A stretch of DNA of 64,000 nt from Hoplostethus atlanticus (Eukaryota > Chordata > Actinopteri > Trachichthyiformes > Trachichthyidae): contig JAXDDX010000010.1 in assembly GCA_034670405.1 (NCBI GenBank), forward strand, positions 5,068,501-5,132,500, in the 5' to 3' direction. Below are positions 25,901-38,800 of this stretch, one piece after another (positions within the stretch are counted from its first letter, which is position 1; every line of letters starts with the position of its first letter). The notes beneath the pieces were generated by a model that made no database searches, was not told where the DNA came from, and saw nothing but the letters and a program-made list of their open reading frames with translations. The position numbers were made by a program, and so were the translations under genes.

Positions 25901-28900
25901 CAGGAATGAGTACAGTAAATCAGTACTCATATTCAGCACATAACGACCAGCTACAGATCCACACAGCCCATCCAGGTATTTGTTGAGTACAGCTAACTAG
26001 CTTGGAATGCTTCTAGTCTCTTTTTGAGCTCTATTTTCATGCCTGCGCAACCATGGCCCAGTCAATATTCACCGGCGCAATGACAACTTTTCCCCGCCAT
26101 TATCAATTTGGTAATTCAGTGGAAAGTCACAGCCTATAGGAGATATGCAGCATGTGACTATGAGACGATAACGGGAGCGCAATACAGCCGGCAGATCTCA
26201 CCTCTCACCTCACCTTGAGTGCTGTGCAGTGCGCTCCTTGTGCACTGAAGGTGAAGCGACTCCTTATTTCATGTTGTGTACATATAAATGGTAAATAATC
26301 GAATTTGACATTTAAGTAGTTCACACATTTCCAACCTCTTCCCAAGCCAATTTGACACCATTAGCCCTTGGGGGCCAATTTTAGGTGCCATAACTGTGAC
26401 TGTGTTGACTCTGCACCTCCTGGACAAGAATATCAGTGTTTTCTTAGGTGAAGCTTTTATGGCGGTACCGGTTGGGACTTGGCGCAACCATCACAAAATT
26501 GTCAATACTCCCTTGTGCGAGTGCATTGCTTTTAAAAGGGAATGAAATGAGCAGATTTGATTGGGCAGAATTGAAGCCAGCCCTCCTCTTAATCCAACCT
26601 CCTTGACTACTGTGCGCAGTTGTGCCTTGCACCTCTAGTCACCAAAATACCAAAATAGACTGGACACGCCCACTTGTGCCATATGCCAGACTTCAGACTT
26701 GCACCTTGATTCAAGAAAATAGAGCCCTTTATGTGTACTGACAGCAGAGACAGCCTATTTCAAAGTCTGCATTATGCCAGGCTAACCACAACGGAAAACA
26801 GATGATCTGAATTGGTTCATCAATGATTTAAAAGTACACCACCTTGTGACCAGATAGTGTTGCAGTGAAGACTGTCTCTGTCTCTGGATCCACATATGCC
26901 CTGGCTGTCCTAGGATTGAATCCCGCCATAACCTTCTCTCCTGTGTTTCTCCTTTTCTGTGATCCTCTCAGCTTTCTGCCTTTTTTTCTTTCTTTTTTCT
27001 TTTTTTTACTTTCTGCCTCAATAACAAAAAAGCTGTACCCTGCCAAAGTGTTTCATTTTTGTTTTGGTTAGCCACTAACCAGTGTATTTCCAGTTATGAT
27101 GAAAACCAGGTAAGAAATATAAAAGCAAGGCAAGAAACATATACATAAACCATGAAAGGTTGGTCAAAGACAATTAAAAAAGGTCATCACATAAAAGCAA
27201 GTCTATCAAATCAGGAAGTGATTTAAAAGACGATACAGATTTAGCCAGCCTAAGGTCCTCCTGATAGCAAAATTTTAAACTAGATTTTGTAACAGCCAAT
27301 AGGCTGCAAGCAGAGTGGTACTGTGCTGGTCCGCACCTCCACGGCATTGATCCTCTGCAGGTTGAAGTGGTGTAGGCGGTAGATGATGAAGGAGCGCCAC
27401 AGAGCCAGGCCGACCACCGGGTTGCCCTCTGGGTGGATGGTCAACTGGTCCAGACGCCTCACCTGAGCCAGAGCCGCCAGCTGGGGCAGACGGCTGATGT
27501 TGGTCTCCAAGAAGATCAGGTGCTGCAAGAACAGTGGTGAGTCAGTTTCACAGAGGTGTAACTTTATAGATCCATACAGGCAGTAATTATTGACTTGTTA
27601 TTGACGTTTTATTTAGCAAGCCCAGTAACTACTAATGGCATTGCAACATTAGCTGACTTATACGTCCATCTGATTATTGATGGCAACTGTCTCTCCATTC
27701 AGTTGTGTCGGCACAAACAAGCCACGTCTTGAAGGAGCACAGATAGGCTGCATCATAAATGCAATGAATTATGGTCATATTTTGCACTAACATGCTTTCC
27801 GCACTTATTAATTAATACGTGGTAAATAAGGTGATTCTGAAACTGATCCTGAGTGTAAGATTGGCCTAGCGGTTGGCCCACTGTCCCATAGCTCATCATG
27901 CTCTGTGGTGAGTGCTCTCACCGATAGGTTGGGGAACTTGACCCTTATGCGTGGCAGTGTTGATATGATGGCGTCAAAGTTGATGTAGCGGAAGGTTATG
28001 ACAGTGACGGCACCGGCGGTCTGGACCCCCCAGCCCCTCTCCAGGGCCTCCAGGGACCCGGGGCCAAACAGACACAGGGTGTCCCCATCCAGCTCCGCCA
28101 GGTGACTGTCAGACAGGGACAGGCTCTGAACGCTGCCGCCCGCTGCCTCCTGGAGCCTGGAAAACACACACACACACATACACACATAAACTTTGAGTCT
28201 TTGTGAACTTGTGTTGATCAGATTCTGACATTGATCTGCTGTCTTTATTAGCTGAACTCTTGTTTCTGATTCAGAATTGGTTGCTTCATGAAACTTTGAG
28301 CCTGATTAAGCTCCAAACCCTCGTTTTTTAGTCCTTGAAGCACACAGGCATGCACACATTCACACACTAACACACCTGTTAGGATCACTAGACTCTCTGG
28401 GGGTAGCTAAAGCAATGCCAACTCCTTTCCTCCGAGACGGCCCTATCACCTGGTTTACAAGGATATCTTTTAGCCAAAACTGCTTCACTTACATGTGTTT
28501 GTGAAAGCAGGCATTGAGCTGAGGGGAGAAAAACACTACAGAACAATCAGTGGGTCCAGTCAATGTCCCATTTGTCTTCCATCGCTGCCTTATTGCTTTC
28601 CATTCTCCGTTACGACAGTGGAAGTGCCCTTCCCTGATAAGGGAGTCGTGAGAGTGGAGAATCTGGGCGAGTCTCAGGGAGACATAATCTCCCTGCCGGA
28701 GCCTGTGTGCTTGGCCTTCTACGTCTGCTGACGCTCAGGGGACCGCTCAGCATACCAGGGGATCAGATGGCTACTGGGCCGCCCGCTACTCAACACTGGT
28801 CATTAGGGTTCAGCCCCCCAACAAACTAATCACCCCTATTCATATTTCACACCCTCCCAATCTCGCAGCAAGAGAAAAAACGCAGCTAATCAAAGGACTA

Positions 28901-30094
28901 ATCCTTTGACTATGGAGCCGTAATCCAAGAGTCTCGCTGAGACCGATTTTTAGAGAGTGCGTGTGTGAGGTGAGTGGGAGAGTCAGGGACAGAGAGAAAC
29001 AAGAGAAAGGAAGAGAGAACAGACAGAGTGAGGAAAATGCAGAGACAGAGAAACACAGTGAGAGACAGAGAGGCTGTGCTGTAACTGAAGCCTGTTTGGA
29101 AAGGCCACCTTTTGGCAATCGTAGTAAGCCTAATCCCCCAGAGGTGACTCCTCTCAGTACCTGAGAACAGGAACAGACAGTTTCCTCTCCTATCTGAGCA
29201 GCAATGAGGGAATCAAAGACTTTCTGCTGAATTAAAGGGAATGAGAGATATACTAGATCAGAGCCATGGCCAGATGGGTGGTGCGGAAAGGTGGTAATGA
29301 AAGACAACATAGAGAGAACAGAGGAAGGAGTGATGGAGCGAGGGATCTTAAAAGTGAGGGCGTTTACAGAGAGATGTTCATGGGATTTATTCATAAAAAA
29401 GTTTCAGCATTCATTCCAAAATGCTAAATATCCATTTAGGGGGAGAAAATGTTACCTGATATTCACACTTAACACTTAAAAACACAGGTTGGTTCAAGAC
29501 CCAATAAATTTAATAATATGTAATAGATTTACTTTTATGCTATTGATCATTTTGTCATAATAGGTGTGAATTTCTAAAAATTGGACATCTCATTATGGAA
29601 CAAAACTCCTTAAATAATAATGCCTTGGATAATGATAGAAATAGGCTTAAGCTTTTGACAAAATCAAGGTAACCCATTCATTTTGACCATGAAACACAAT
29701 ACGTTTGGCTTGGATTTCTTTGAAAGCACAGCATATGTGACCTTTCATAAACAAGGTGAGTGGAGACAAAGAGAGGAGGGATAGCTTTGGATTCAGGTGA
29801 TTGTGCTTGGAAAGGGAGGACAATGAGGATGGTTGGTATGTGATCATTAAGCAGGGACCCTAGTGGAGCATTCCACAAACCCACGTCTTCTTCTCCTGTT
29901 TCATCAAATCTGTTGGAGGAGGGACATGAGAAAACACTGACATCATGTTGTGGGAGGATGATACTTTGGCCTGGAATTACTTTCATTGTTGTGTGAAAGA
30001 CAGATGAACGGTCAGGAGCCTCAGAAGAGAGTCAGAGGCAGAGTGCAGGACCAGGTCAGACCATGACTGGGCCTCTGGGAGACGTTCTGTGCAT

Positions 30095-30170
<76 letters not shown>

Positions 30171-33100
30171 ATGCACGCTCATGCTTGTGCGTCAATGAAT
30201 CATTGGCCTACTACTCTGCTTCTACTCTGAGGTCATAAGCTGCCTCCTCGTTCGGTCATTAGCGCCTGTAATACTCCACTGAGTAAAACTCTATTTCCCC
30301 TCATAACATTAAATAACCTCTGGGAGAGCTACAGCCAAAAAAACAACCCACCAATTACACTGGCCAATAAACACAGGCTCCAGATTAATCCTGACGTACA
30401 GCCTGAAACTCTTCCACTCAATCACCACGAACAAATTTCTATCCAGCCACATTACTTGTACACATTAACGTAGGGCGACCCACCACGCAGCCTGTGTTGA
30501 AGCCAATCTTAATCAAACTTGTGTTTCTGAGGAGGCAGACGTCTGATGATCAAGAGCAGGTGTGGAATGACAGTCCTGGGGCTTTCACCATGCTGGGTCC
30601 TAGTACTGGCTATGGAAGTGTAACGCCTTGGTATGGTACCAACTTTTAGTGTGGATATAGGTATCGAAAGGTATCGAAAAGTGTTGGATTCTTGCAATGA
30701 ATGCATCCAGATTAGAATGTTATAAATGTTAGACGATGAGTTTTCTATCAGACAATGAAATGTGCTTACATTTAACAAAGAAAACTATTGGAAACAGAAT
30801 TGATTGAAAGCTGGTGTCAAATTCAGTATCAAGTATCAAAACCAGTATCAGTATTGAAAAATTGCCCAGCCCATTGCAAGCACACACAATCTTAGAAACT
30901 CTGGGCCAAAATGCAGGCCTTGGTTAGTGCTAGACGGACAGGCACCAGTCACTGAAAGGCAGTTTAATCGTCAGGACATGCCACGCCTCCACAACGTGGC
31001 TCTGCCAAAGGGAGTAAATCAGGAAGAGTCGGACAGTGGTGCAGGCGACTGAGTGTAACACGCAGATAAGTCAGGAAAAGACTGGCGGTAACACTCTGTG
31101 CTGTGTCACATATTGTTCCCCCATAATCACACTTGAAAGACTGCCAGGTGGCCCTGAATCCCCTCCTGACATGAACCCCGATAGAGGAACTGAAGAAGCC
31201 AGGGAAGACAGAATGAGGAGTCTGTGGCGATTAAATGGATCCTGCTGTAGCCTATTCAGCTCTGAAACAAATTAAATTAGGGTTATCTTAAATGAACCCA
31301 ACAGGAGTTTCAAAAAAAGACGTCTGTCATCTCTGAACTACTTAATCCCCAGGAGGACGTGGCTCGTAGTCTTCACGTCTTCAATTCTCTAAATACTGTG
31401 TGATAGTGACATGTGAAACATAATAGCTATCTCGGCTGTCATTTTAAAATACCTTTTCATTATTTCTCTCTGTTGAAAAGCGAAAACAAAGGGTTCAAGC
31501 TGCGGTTCTTGGCACGATGCAGATGTTGGGCTTATTCAGTGTTCAGTCTTGTGGATTTTTGAACTATGTTTCTGTGTAGTGGTTTCAGATTTTGTCTTTT
31601 GTTCCACAGGCCTACCGAATTTCTATCTCTCCCTCAAGAAGATAACTTGTTGATTTATGTGCCTGCTACTCCACCTGCTTGGGATTTCAGCACAACTCTA
31701 TTAAATTAATGTATAAATAGAATAAGGGCACTGCTGCATCGGCGCACACTGACCAACCAACCTATTGGATTTCTGGCTAATATCTCTTCCACTCCCTTCC
31801 ATCCCTACTCTCATCTCTCAGGGGAAATACAATTAAATAAATCTTCAGCCATTCACTGGGCTCTGCTTTGCAACCATAGGATACACACACACACACAGTC
31901 CACAAAACAAATTTGGCACTGAAAAAAAATCCCGTCATATTTCTCAGTAACACATTGAGAAGTTCACTTTTGGCGCTACCACACTAAATGTACTGACAAC
32001 TTTTACCTAACTCTAATTTTCCACTAATACCTACTAATACCTACCAGAGATGGCAACCTGTGTTTTCTTTTGAATGCCCAGACGTTTGGTTGCTTCCAGC
32101 CAATCCATACCATCGACCACCACGAAATTGAGAACTTGAAAGTGTAATTGGGACAGCTCATTTGCTCACACTGTAAATATACAGTTGAGGTCGGAAGTTT
32201 ACATACACTTACATTTAAGACATTAAAACTAAAAGAATCACCACCCCAGAGACTTCATGTTACCATACATGTCTTTTGGCAAGTCAGTTAGGATTTTTTA
32301 TTTTTTATTTCACTTTAAACTCACAATATCAGAATTCCAGTGCAGTGTATGTAAACTTCCGACCTCAAGTGCATCAACTGTAAAGGTTTTGAACGTTTAG
32401 TCCAATTGTGAAAGGTTAGCCAAGGTTCATGCCTCGCTGTGTGCCATTCAGCTCTGACAAGGGCTCTGAAATTATAGGTGCATGAACTGGTCACATTCCA
32501 GAGAGGCTGTTTAATCTCCTGGCTCTCTGAATGGATTGGTTTCATTAACACACTGATTGGTGCAGATTCAGTTTTGTTCCTCTTCATCCTCATCTGAATA
32601 CAAGTTGATGTTCTCCCTCAAGATCAAGATATACAGGCTATATTCTGACACAATGTAATTGGGCCATCTTGTAAAAGTTGTGACCAACAGCATTTTCCCC
32701 ATTTTTTTTTCTATTTTCTATTTTTTTTATAACCCCTTGTGATATACAGAGTTCCATCATGTTCACCATTGTTAGTTTTAACACCAACAAACAATCACAA
32801 TGCATGAAACACCAACAGGTCTACCATTACATAAAATGTGTAGTCATATGTGTAGCAGATCTGAACTGAACTGTTTCCTCCCCCCATCATGTTCCTGGTT
32901 CTGGATTTGATGGTAGTTCTCAGTGGTAGGCTTAGTGATGAAGGGATAGAGGCCAGTCTCAGATTGTCTATCAGAAAGACACACACATACACACAAACAC
33001 ACACCAGGAGGTCACCCTGCTGCCTTGGCTCCCACAGAACAGATCCAGATGTGTGGACGGGTTGAGCCACCGGCATGGCCGGCAAATGGGAAACAACCAC

Positions 33101-34662
33101 GATTCTGTCTCGGATTATAGATGAACTGTAACAAACCATAGAGTGTCTCTTCGGGGTGCCAAAGAAGAAAACCTGTCATGCTATTATTGTGAAATGTCAT
33201 GGGGCTTTCACACCCCCTCATCCCTGACGTCATGGGATAGAGGGTCAGGAGTGAGAAACCACAGACAAGTTCATCCATCATTTGCCCCTTCTTACTCTCC
33301 ATGGGAGAGGATGGTGCAATTTTCTTTAGTATGTACTCTATAGTAGGAGTCCTTCAACATCTATCTGAGGCTACATTGTGGCGGCATTATAACCCTTCTA
33401 CAAAACCCACAAGTTGACTAAGGACACACTGTAATTTAGAGCAACAGCCTGGGGGAGTCGTTGCATACGGAGGTTACACACATTCACACATTCACACACC
33501 CCTGGGATCTGCCTGGTATTATAGTGTACTGTTAGCCACTGACCCGCTCCCTTGTCTTGCTCAAGGGCACTTCGATGGTAGTTGTTGAGGGAGGGGATGA
33601 CTCATTCAATTCCCCCACCCAGATTTTCCCAGGCAGTCTGGGGATTCGACCCAGCAACCTTCCGGTTACAAGCCTCACTTCTCTATCTTTCAAGGTACTG
33701 GCTTACTGCATATCCCTCCCAACTCATTAGAGCAATTGGGTGAGTTATGACCCTGACCATAGCTTGTTTAGCGACACAACTGAAGTTATAATAAAGAAAG
33801 TCATTGCCATTGAGGGATTGTGCTTCAGGGACATTTTCACATCCTGGTGCAGGAAGGAAAGCTGTAATAAACATGTAATAATAGTCCTCGACACAGCCTT
33901 CACTTTCATCTCAGCCCTCCCTCATAACTCACCCAGGACTGGGCCACATTCTCTCTAGTAGAGGATGTCGGAGCCCTGCACTCGTATTAGGCTCAGCACA
34001 GAGAGCAGATTTATGGCACTTCAATCACCATATTACACAGTGGAATAAGGAATCTGTGTCTTCACATATCCCTTTGAGATAGGCATGCACACATTTCACC
34101 AGAGAGCTCAGACAGCACGAAAAGCCAAGAAACATGTCCCTGGAGCAGGTAGAGCGTTCAGTGTCTTGCTCATGAACACTTCAACAGGGATTTGATGCAC
34201 TGGCTTTTGCAACGATCAAATCTGTAATCTTCTGGTTACTAGAGAATCTCTCCACCTGCTCTATCTAGGCTATCATGCCACGGAGCAGGTAGGGGTAGGG
34301 GTTCAGCCATGCATGCCAAGGTGTGGAAACTAACCACCACAACACTGGACCAATGACACTGTCTGATAAACTATCACACTTAGGATCCTAACGTCAGCTA
34401 CATTCAGGTACAGAAGCCCTTTGGGATACGAACGTAGACTACTGATTCAACATGTGTAAAAGATCTTTAGGACTTCTGTCTGCTGTCGTGAGAAGTCGCT
34501 AAACTCTGAATGAAAGAGAATCTACGTGAGAACTACTTGAGAAACTCAAATGGGCTTTACTGAAAGTAATGGGTGCTTGAAAAAGGTGTCAAAATGATCG
34601 TATTCTTTTCCATAGTGCACTGGAACCATATGTTTTTGGACTTCAAATGGTCTGAAACTCAC

Positions 34663-34703
<41 letters not shown>

Positions 34704-35817
34704 ACATGTATCTGTGAAAACGAATTTTCCATGTCTTACTTGGGATCTCGTGGGCTGTTGGGACGGCTGTTTGTGCGGAGTCTATTGTCACTGCCCACTG
34801 CCAGCCGCTCCGGTCCTGAACCTGGGCTTACCCGCCTGATAAAAACAACAAATAACCTCAGCAACAGGATGAACTACACTTTCCGTTGAGATGCAGGGCT
34901 AGGCAAAAAAAAAAAGCATTCCCATCTGAGCTACATCATTTTAGTTTGCAAGTCCAAACAATTAGGCTGTCATGATGTCATGTCGACGTTTATATATTAA
35001 GCTGTCTCCACTATCAACAGCTTGTAAAACGTTAAGAATTGATAACAGGTAATAAGAGACAACTAGCATTCAACTGCATTAAAGCTGTTGATAGATCTTT
35101 GTGTTTTCTCCACAATTTTATTGGAGAAACCTTTGATATAACATTTAGCCCATCATGTAACACTAAAACCCCCTGAAACTGAAATCCATAGTAATGAAAT
35201 TCTTTTAAGGCTACCTATTCGATGGTAGGATACATACATTACAGCATTTAAATGAAGAATTAATTTACAATTGAATTAATACATAAAATGTGAAAGAAAA
35301 TACAATCAGGGAGGAACCACCATTAACTTCCATCATTGGCCGTGGATGACATGACTGGCCGATATTTAATAAAAAGGCCTATAGACAACCGTGTTACTGA
35401 AGGGAACAGCAACACTAAGTTCACTGTACCTGCATGGCCGTGTGTCTCCAGGCTGGACCCAAAGGTTATACATTATGCAGGTCTGGACACCAACCATGCA
35501 GCAGCTTTTGAATCAGAATTATTTTTGGACCGAGCAGGAACACTTGTCCCATATAACGCTGGTATCATGCTAGCCAATGACCCATTTACATCAGCAAACT
35601 GTGACTCCTTGATGTGGCGTGTACCTGGGCTCATCTGGAGAAGGCTCCTGCGCGAGGCCATTGGACTGGGCGGGGCTGTGGGCGGGGCTGTTCTCTGGAC
35701 TGATTTCCTCTTTGACACCGTTCTGTGGCGGTAGCTCTAGGCAGGCCCTGATGCCCTCCCATTGTTGCGCTGCATTACGGATGGCCAGACGCCGCTTCTC
35801 CTGAGTAGGCGCACGCG

Positions 35818-35890
<73 letters not shown>

Positions 35891-38800
35891 GACAGAGGAA
35901 GGTTTCAAGTGACAATTCTCCTGAGCGGAGCACACAGAGGGCATGCACTAAGCTTATGAAACCTCTCTGTCTGTTTCTACTTGGACACAGGCAACGTCAT
36001 GCCTCCTGCCTTGCTTGTCCCTCAGACTTGAGCTTGTGATGGTGTGCTGTTGAGGTGAATTATGTACCGCACTCAACGAAGACAAATACACATTAATGTT
36101 AAAATGCAGCACCTTTAAAAGCTGTCTCCATATGAAAAGGGGCTGAATTGTCAGTTGTCATATTTGTGTCTCTGTTGCAGTGTTTTGCAGTTGAACTGCG
36201 GTAGGCTGCAGCAGCAGAAGCAGTGCCATCCCCACCCTGCAGCAGAGAAGAATGCCGCTTTCTCTTTTTCATTTCTTTTTTCCTGGCCTGTGTTTAGTTT
36301 CGATACGCTCAGGTATGGAATGTGCCACACCCCCACGCAGGGGTGAGCCAGTATCAATCCATAGTGAATCCTACACCTTATGAACCCTTGGTTGCAGTGT
36401 TCAATATATAATTTTCTCAACAACAGGAATCAGCGGGAGTTGGATTCCTGTGAGATGATCAGCTTCATTCAGAGGCCCTGTCCATGTTTTAGCAAATGCC
36501 ACCACTGCAGCAGAGACAGCAGGAGCACATGGATATGCACGTGCAAACACACACACAAACACATACACACACACACACACAGTACACATTTAGCTACAGT
36601 TGAATTTTTGAATTACCTGCATAAATCAACACTACACCAGGGGATTTCACTGATCATCACACCTTCAACCAGAGAGGAGGAACTAATCAGCGAAATCACA
36701 TAGTGTATAGTGTTCGGTTGGAATGAAAACCTGCATACTCTCGACACCCCTGCTCTAGGATAATGACTTCTATGAAATGGGGTAATTGAAGTCAGGTGAT
36801 CCAATCAATCAATCAGTTACCAACAAAGTCTGCTCTCCAAAAAAAACTGATCTGTTGAAGTGGAATATGCCCCGGTCAAAAGAAATGTCAGAGGACCTCC
36901 GGAGAAGAGTTGTTGAGGCTCATAAGGCTTTTATGCAAAAGGAAACAACACTGTTTAGAGGAGGAGTTTAACAGTCCGTGATCTGAAGCTTAACAGAGGT
37001 TGGGTCATGCTGCATGAAAATGACCCCAAACACAAAAGCAAATCTACAACAGAACATTTTGGAATGGCCAAGTCAGAGTCCTGACCTTAACCCTATTGAA
37101 ATGTTGTGGCATGACCTGAGGCAAGCCGTTCATACAAGACATCAGAAAAATATGAATATGAAACTGAAACAATGTCAGAAAGAGAGAACGTGGTGGAGAA
37201 ACCTTACTTCCTGGAAGCTTTTTGAGAAGTTCACCATTGCCTCAAATCCCTGTGCAACATGACTGCCTAAAAAAGTGGAACATGTGTGTCTTTTCAATCC
37301 ATCGCAGACGAAGCCAAGCCACAGAGTAGTTACTCCTCATCTTTCTGGGGGAGGGAGTGGGGGGTCTTTTTTTCCTTTTTCTTTTTTGGGGTTTCTTTAC
37401 CACGTAGCTTAAGTAAAACTGCCCCACTGATCAGCCCTAATTTGACATTTAATGGAGAACAGATGAATGGCCTGTACAGGAATGAACACCACAGAAAAGT
37501 AATAAAGTATACTCGTCATTGGGGATCAGCACTCAGACCCTCACAGATACCACCAGGGAGGCTAGCCTCCCCCTATGCATTAACATTATTTAGTATGTCC
37601 AAGGGGTGCTATCACTTGATTTGATACAACTGAAAAACTGATACTGCAGGTTAGCATCCCCAAAGTGCACTTAATGGCCTCCTAAAACAGCCTTAACAAT
37701 CCCACGACACATTAGTTAATGGTGCACTTCCATCAGAATCAAAATCAGAATCGGTTTTATTGCCAAGTATGTCTTCGCATACAAGGAATTTGACTTGTGT
37801 TTGGTGTATAACAATGAAGATAGAATAAAAAAAAACCAAGAATAAAAGTACTGTAAAAGGCAAAGAATACAATATAAAATAGAAAAATTTCACACTAAAA
37901 TGTATGAAAAGATATTATCAGAGATAAGAAAGATAATAATAATAAAATAAAAAGAATGTGCCATATGTGTGGGCAAAACTTCACAATGTGTGGTTTAAAT
38001 AATGTGTATTGTACAAAAAACAAATGTGGGACAAACTAGCAAAAAGACAAACATGTTGTTAACATGACCAAACGGCTTTAGAGCTTTCTAATGGAAAACG
38101 TCTTGTCAGGAAAGCTGCACAAACAGGTAAGAAAACTAAATGCAAAATGTTTTAAAAAGCACCAATAAGAGGCGAAAGAGGTTATTGTCCAAATAGACTC
38201 TTACCCTAACTTAAATCTTACCATAATGATGCCATATTTCTGGCTAGCACTCTAGTACATTGGCTTCAACAACATAAAACATTCAGCTGATGGATAACAC
38301 ACACAACCACTTTGTCAGGTACATCTTCTCACTAATCTGTCTTACAATGCAACAATGCGGTCAGAGCTCCATCTAGTATCTGTGAATCTAGTAGGAATCC
38401 TCTTACTATCAACAGTAACTAATCATACAATTTCAAATGTATAACACAGGGAGCCTGTACTGTATGTTTACAATGTGAATCCAGGCAGAGACAACAAGAG
38501 TGAATCAGATCATCTGAATGGTACCTTATGAATGGTTTGCTTGTGACTCTCCCTCTTCTTCTCCTCCTCTTTTCGGGCCTGTACACCAGCCATGCGCCGC
38601 TCCTCGTCCTGAAAGAGACAGCCAGTACGATCAGGGTGTCGCTCCATTCATGGCCTCTGAATTATTGAAGAGAAAGGGGAACCACAGATAACGACGTCAG
38701 TCAGACTGTCCTCTGCAGCAGGAGTGGCGGTTTGACCGACATGGAGGCTGGCTAGGGGGGAAGTCTCACACCAGCCGGCTGAATTCACAGGATTATCTGT

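Larger units (their letters stand above)
28157..35624. other. LRRC49 intron 12
   Basis: 7.5 kb, the longest intron in the gene. Holds two GT repeats, the Sleeping Beauty-type element, a reverse SINE copy, the 35.1-kb dispersed repeat and, at about 30.6-30.87 kb, GGTATCGAAA-type sequence of a teleost DNA-element end. No exon or domain found. Confidence 0.8.

Noticed and set aside
28840-29394. 184-codon minus-strand open frame
   Set aside because: Lies in LRRC49 intron 12, Ser/Leu-rich from an imperfect GA-rich stretch, with no domain or splice support.
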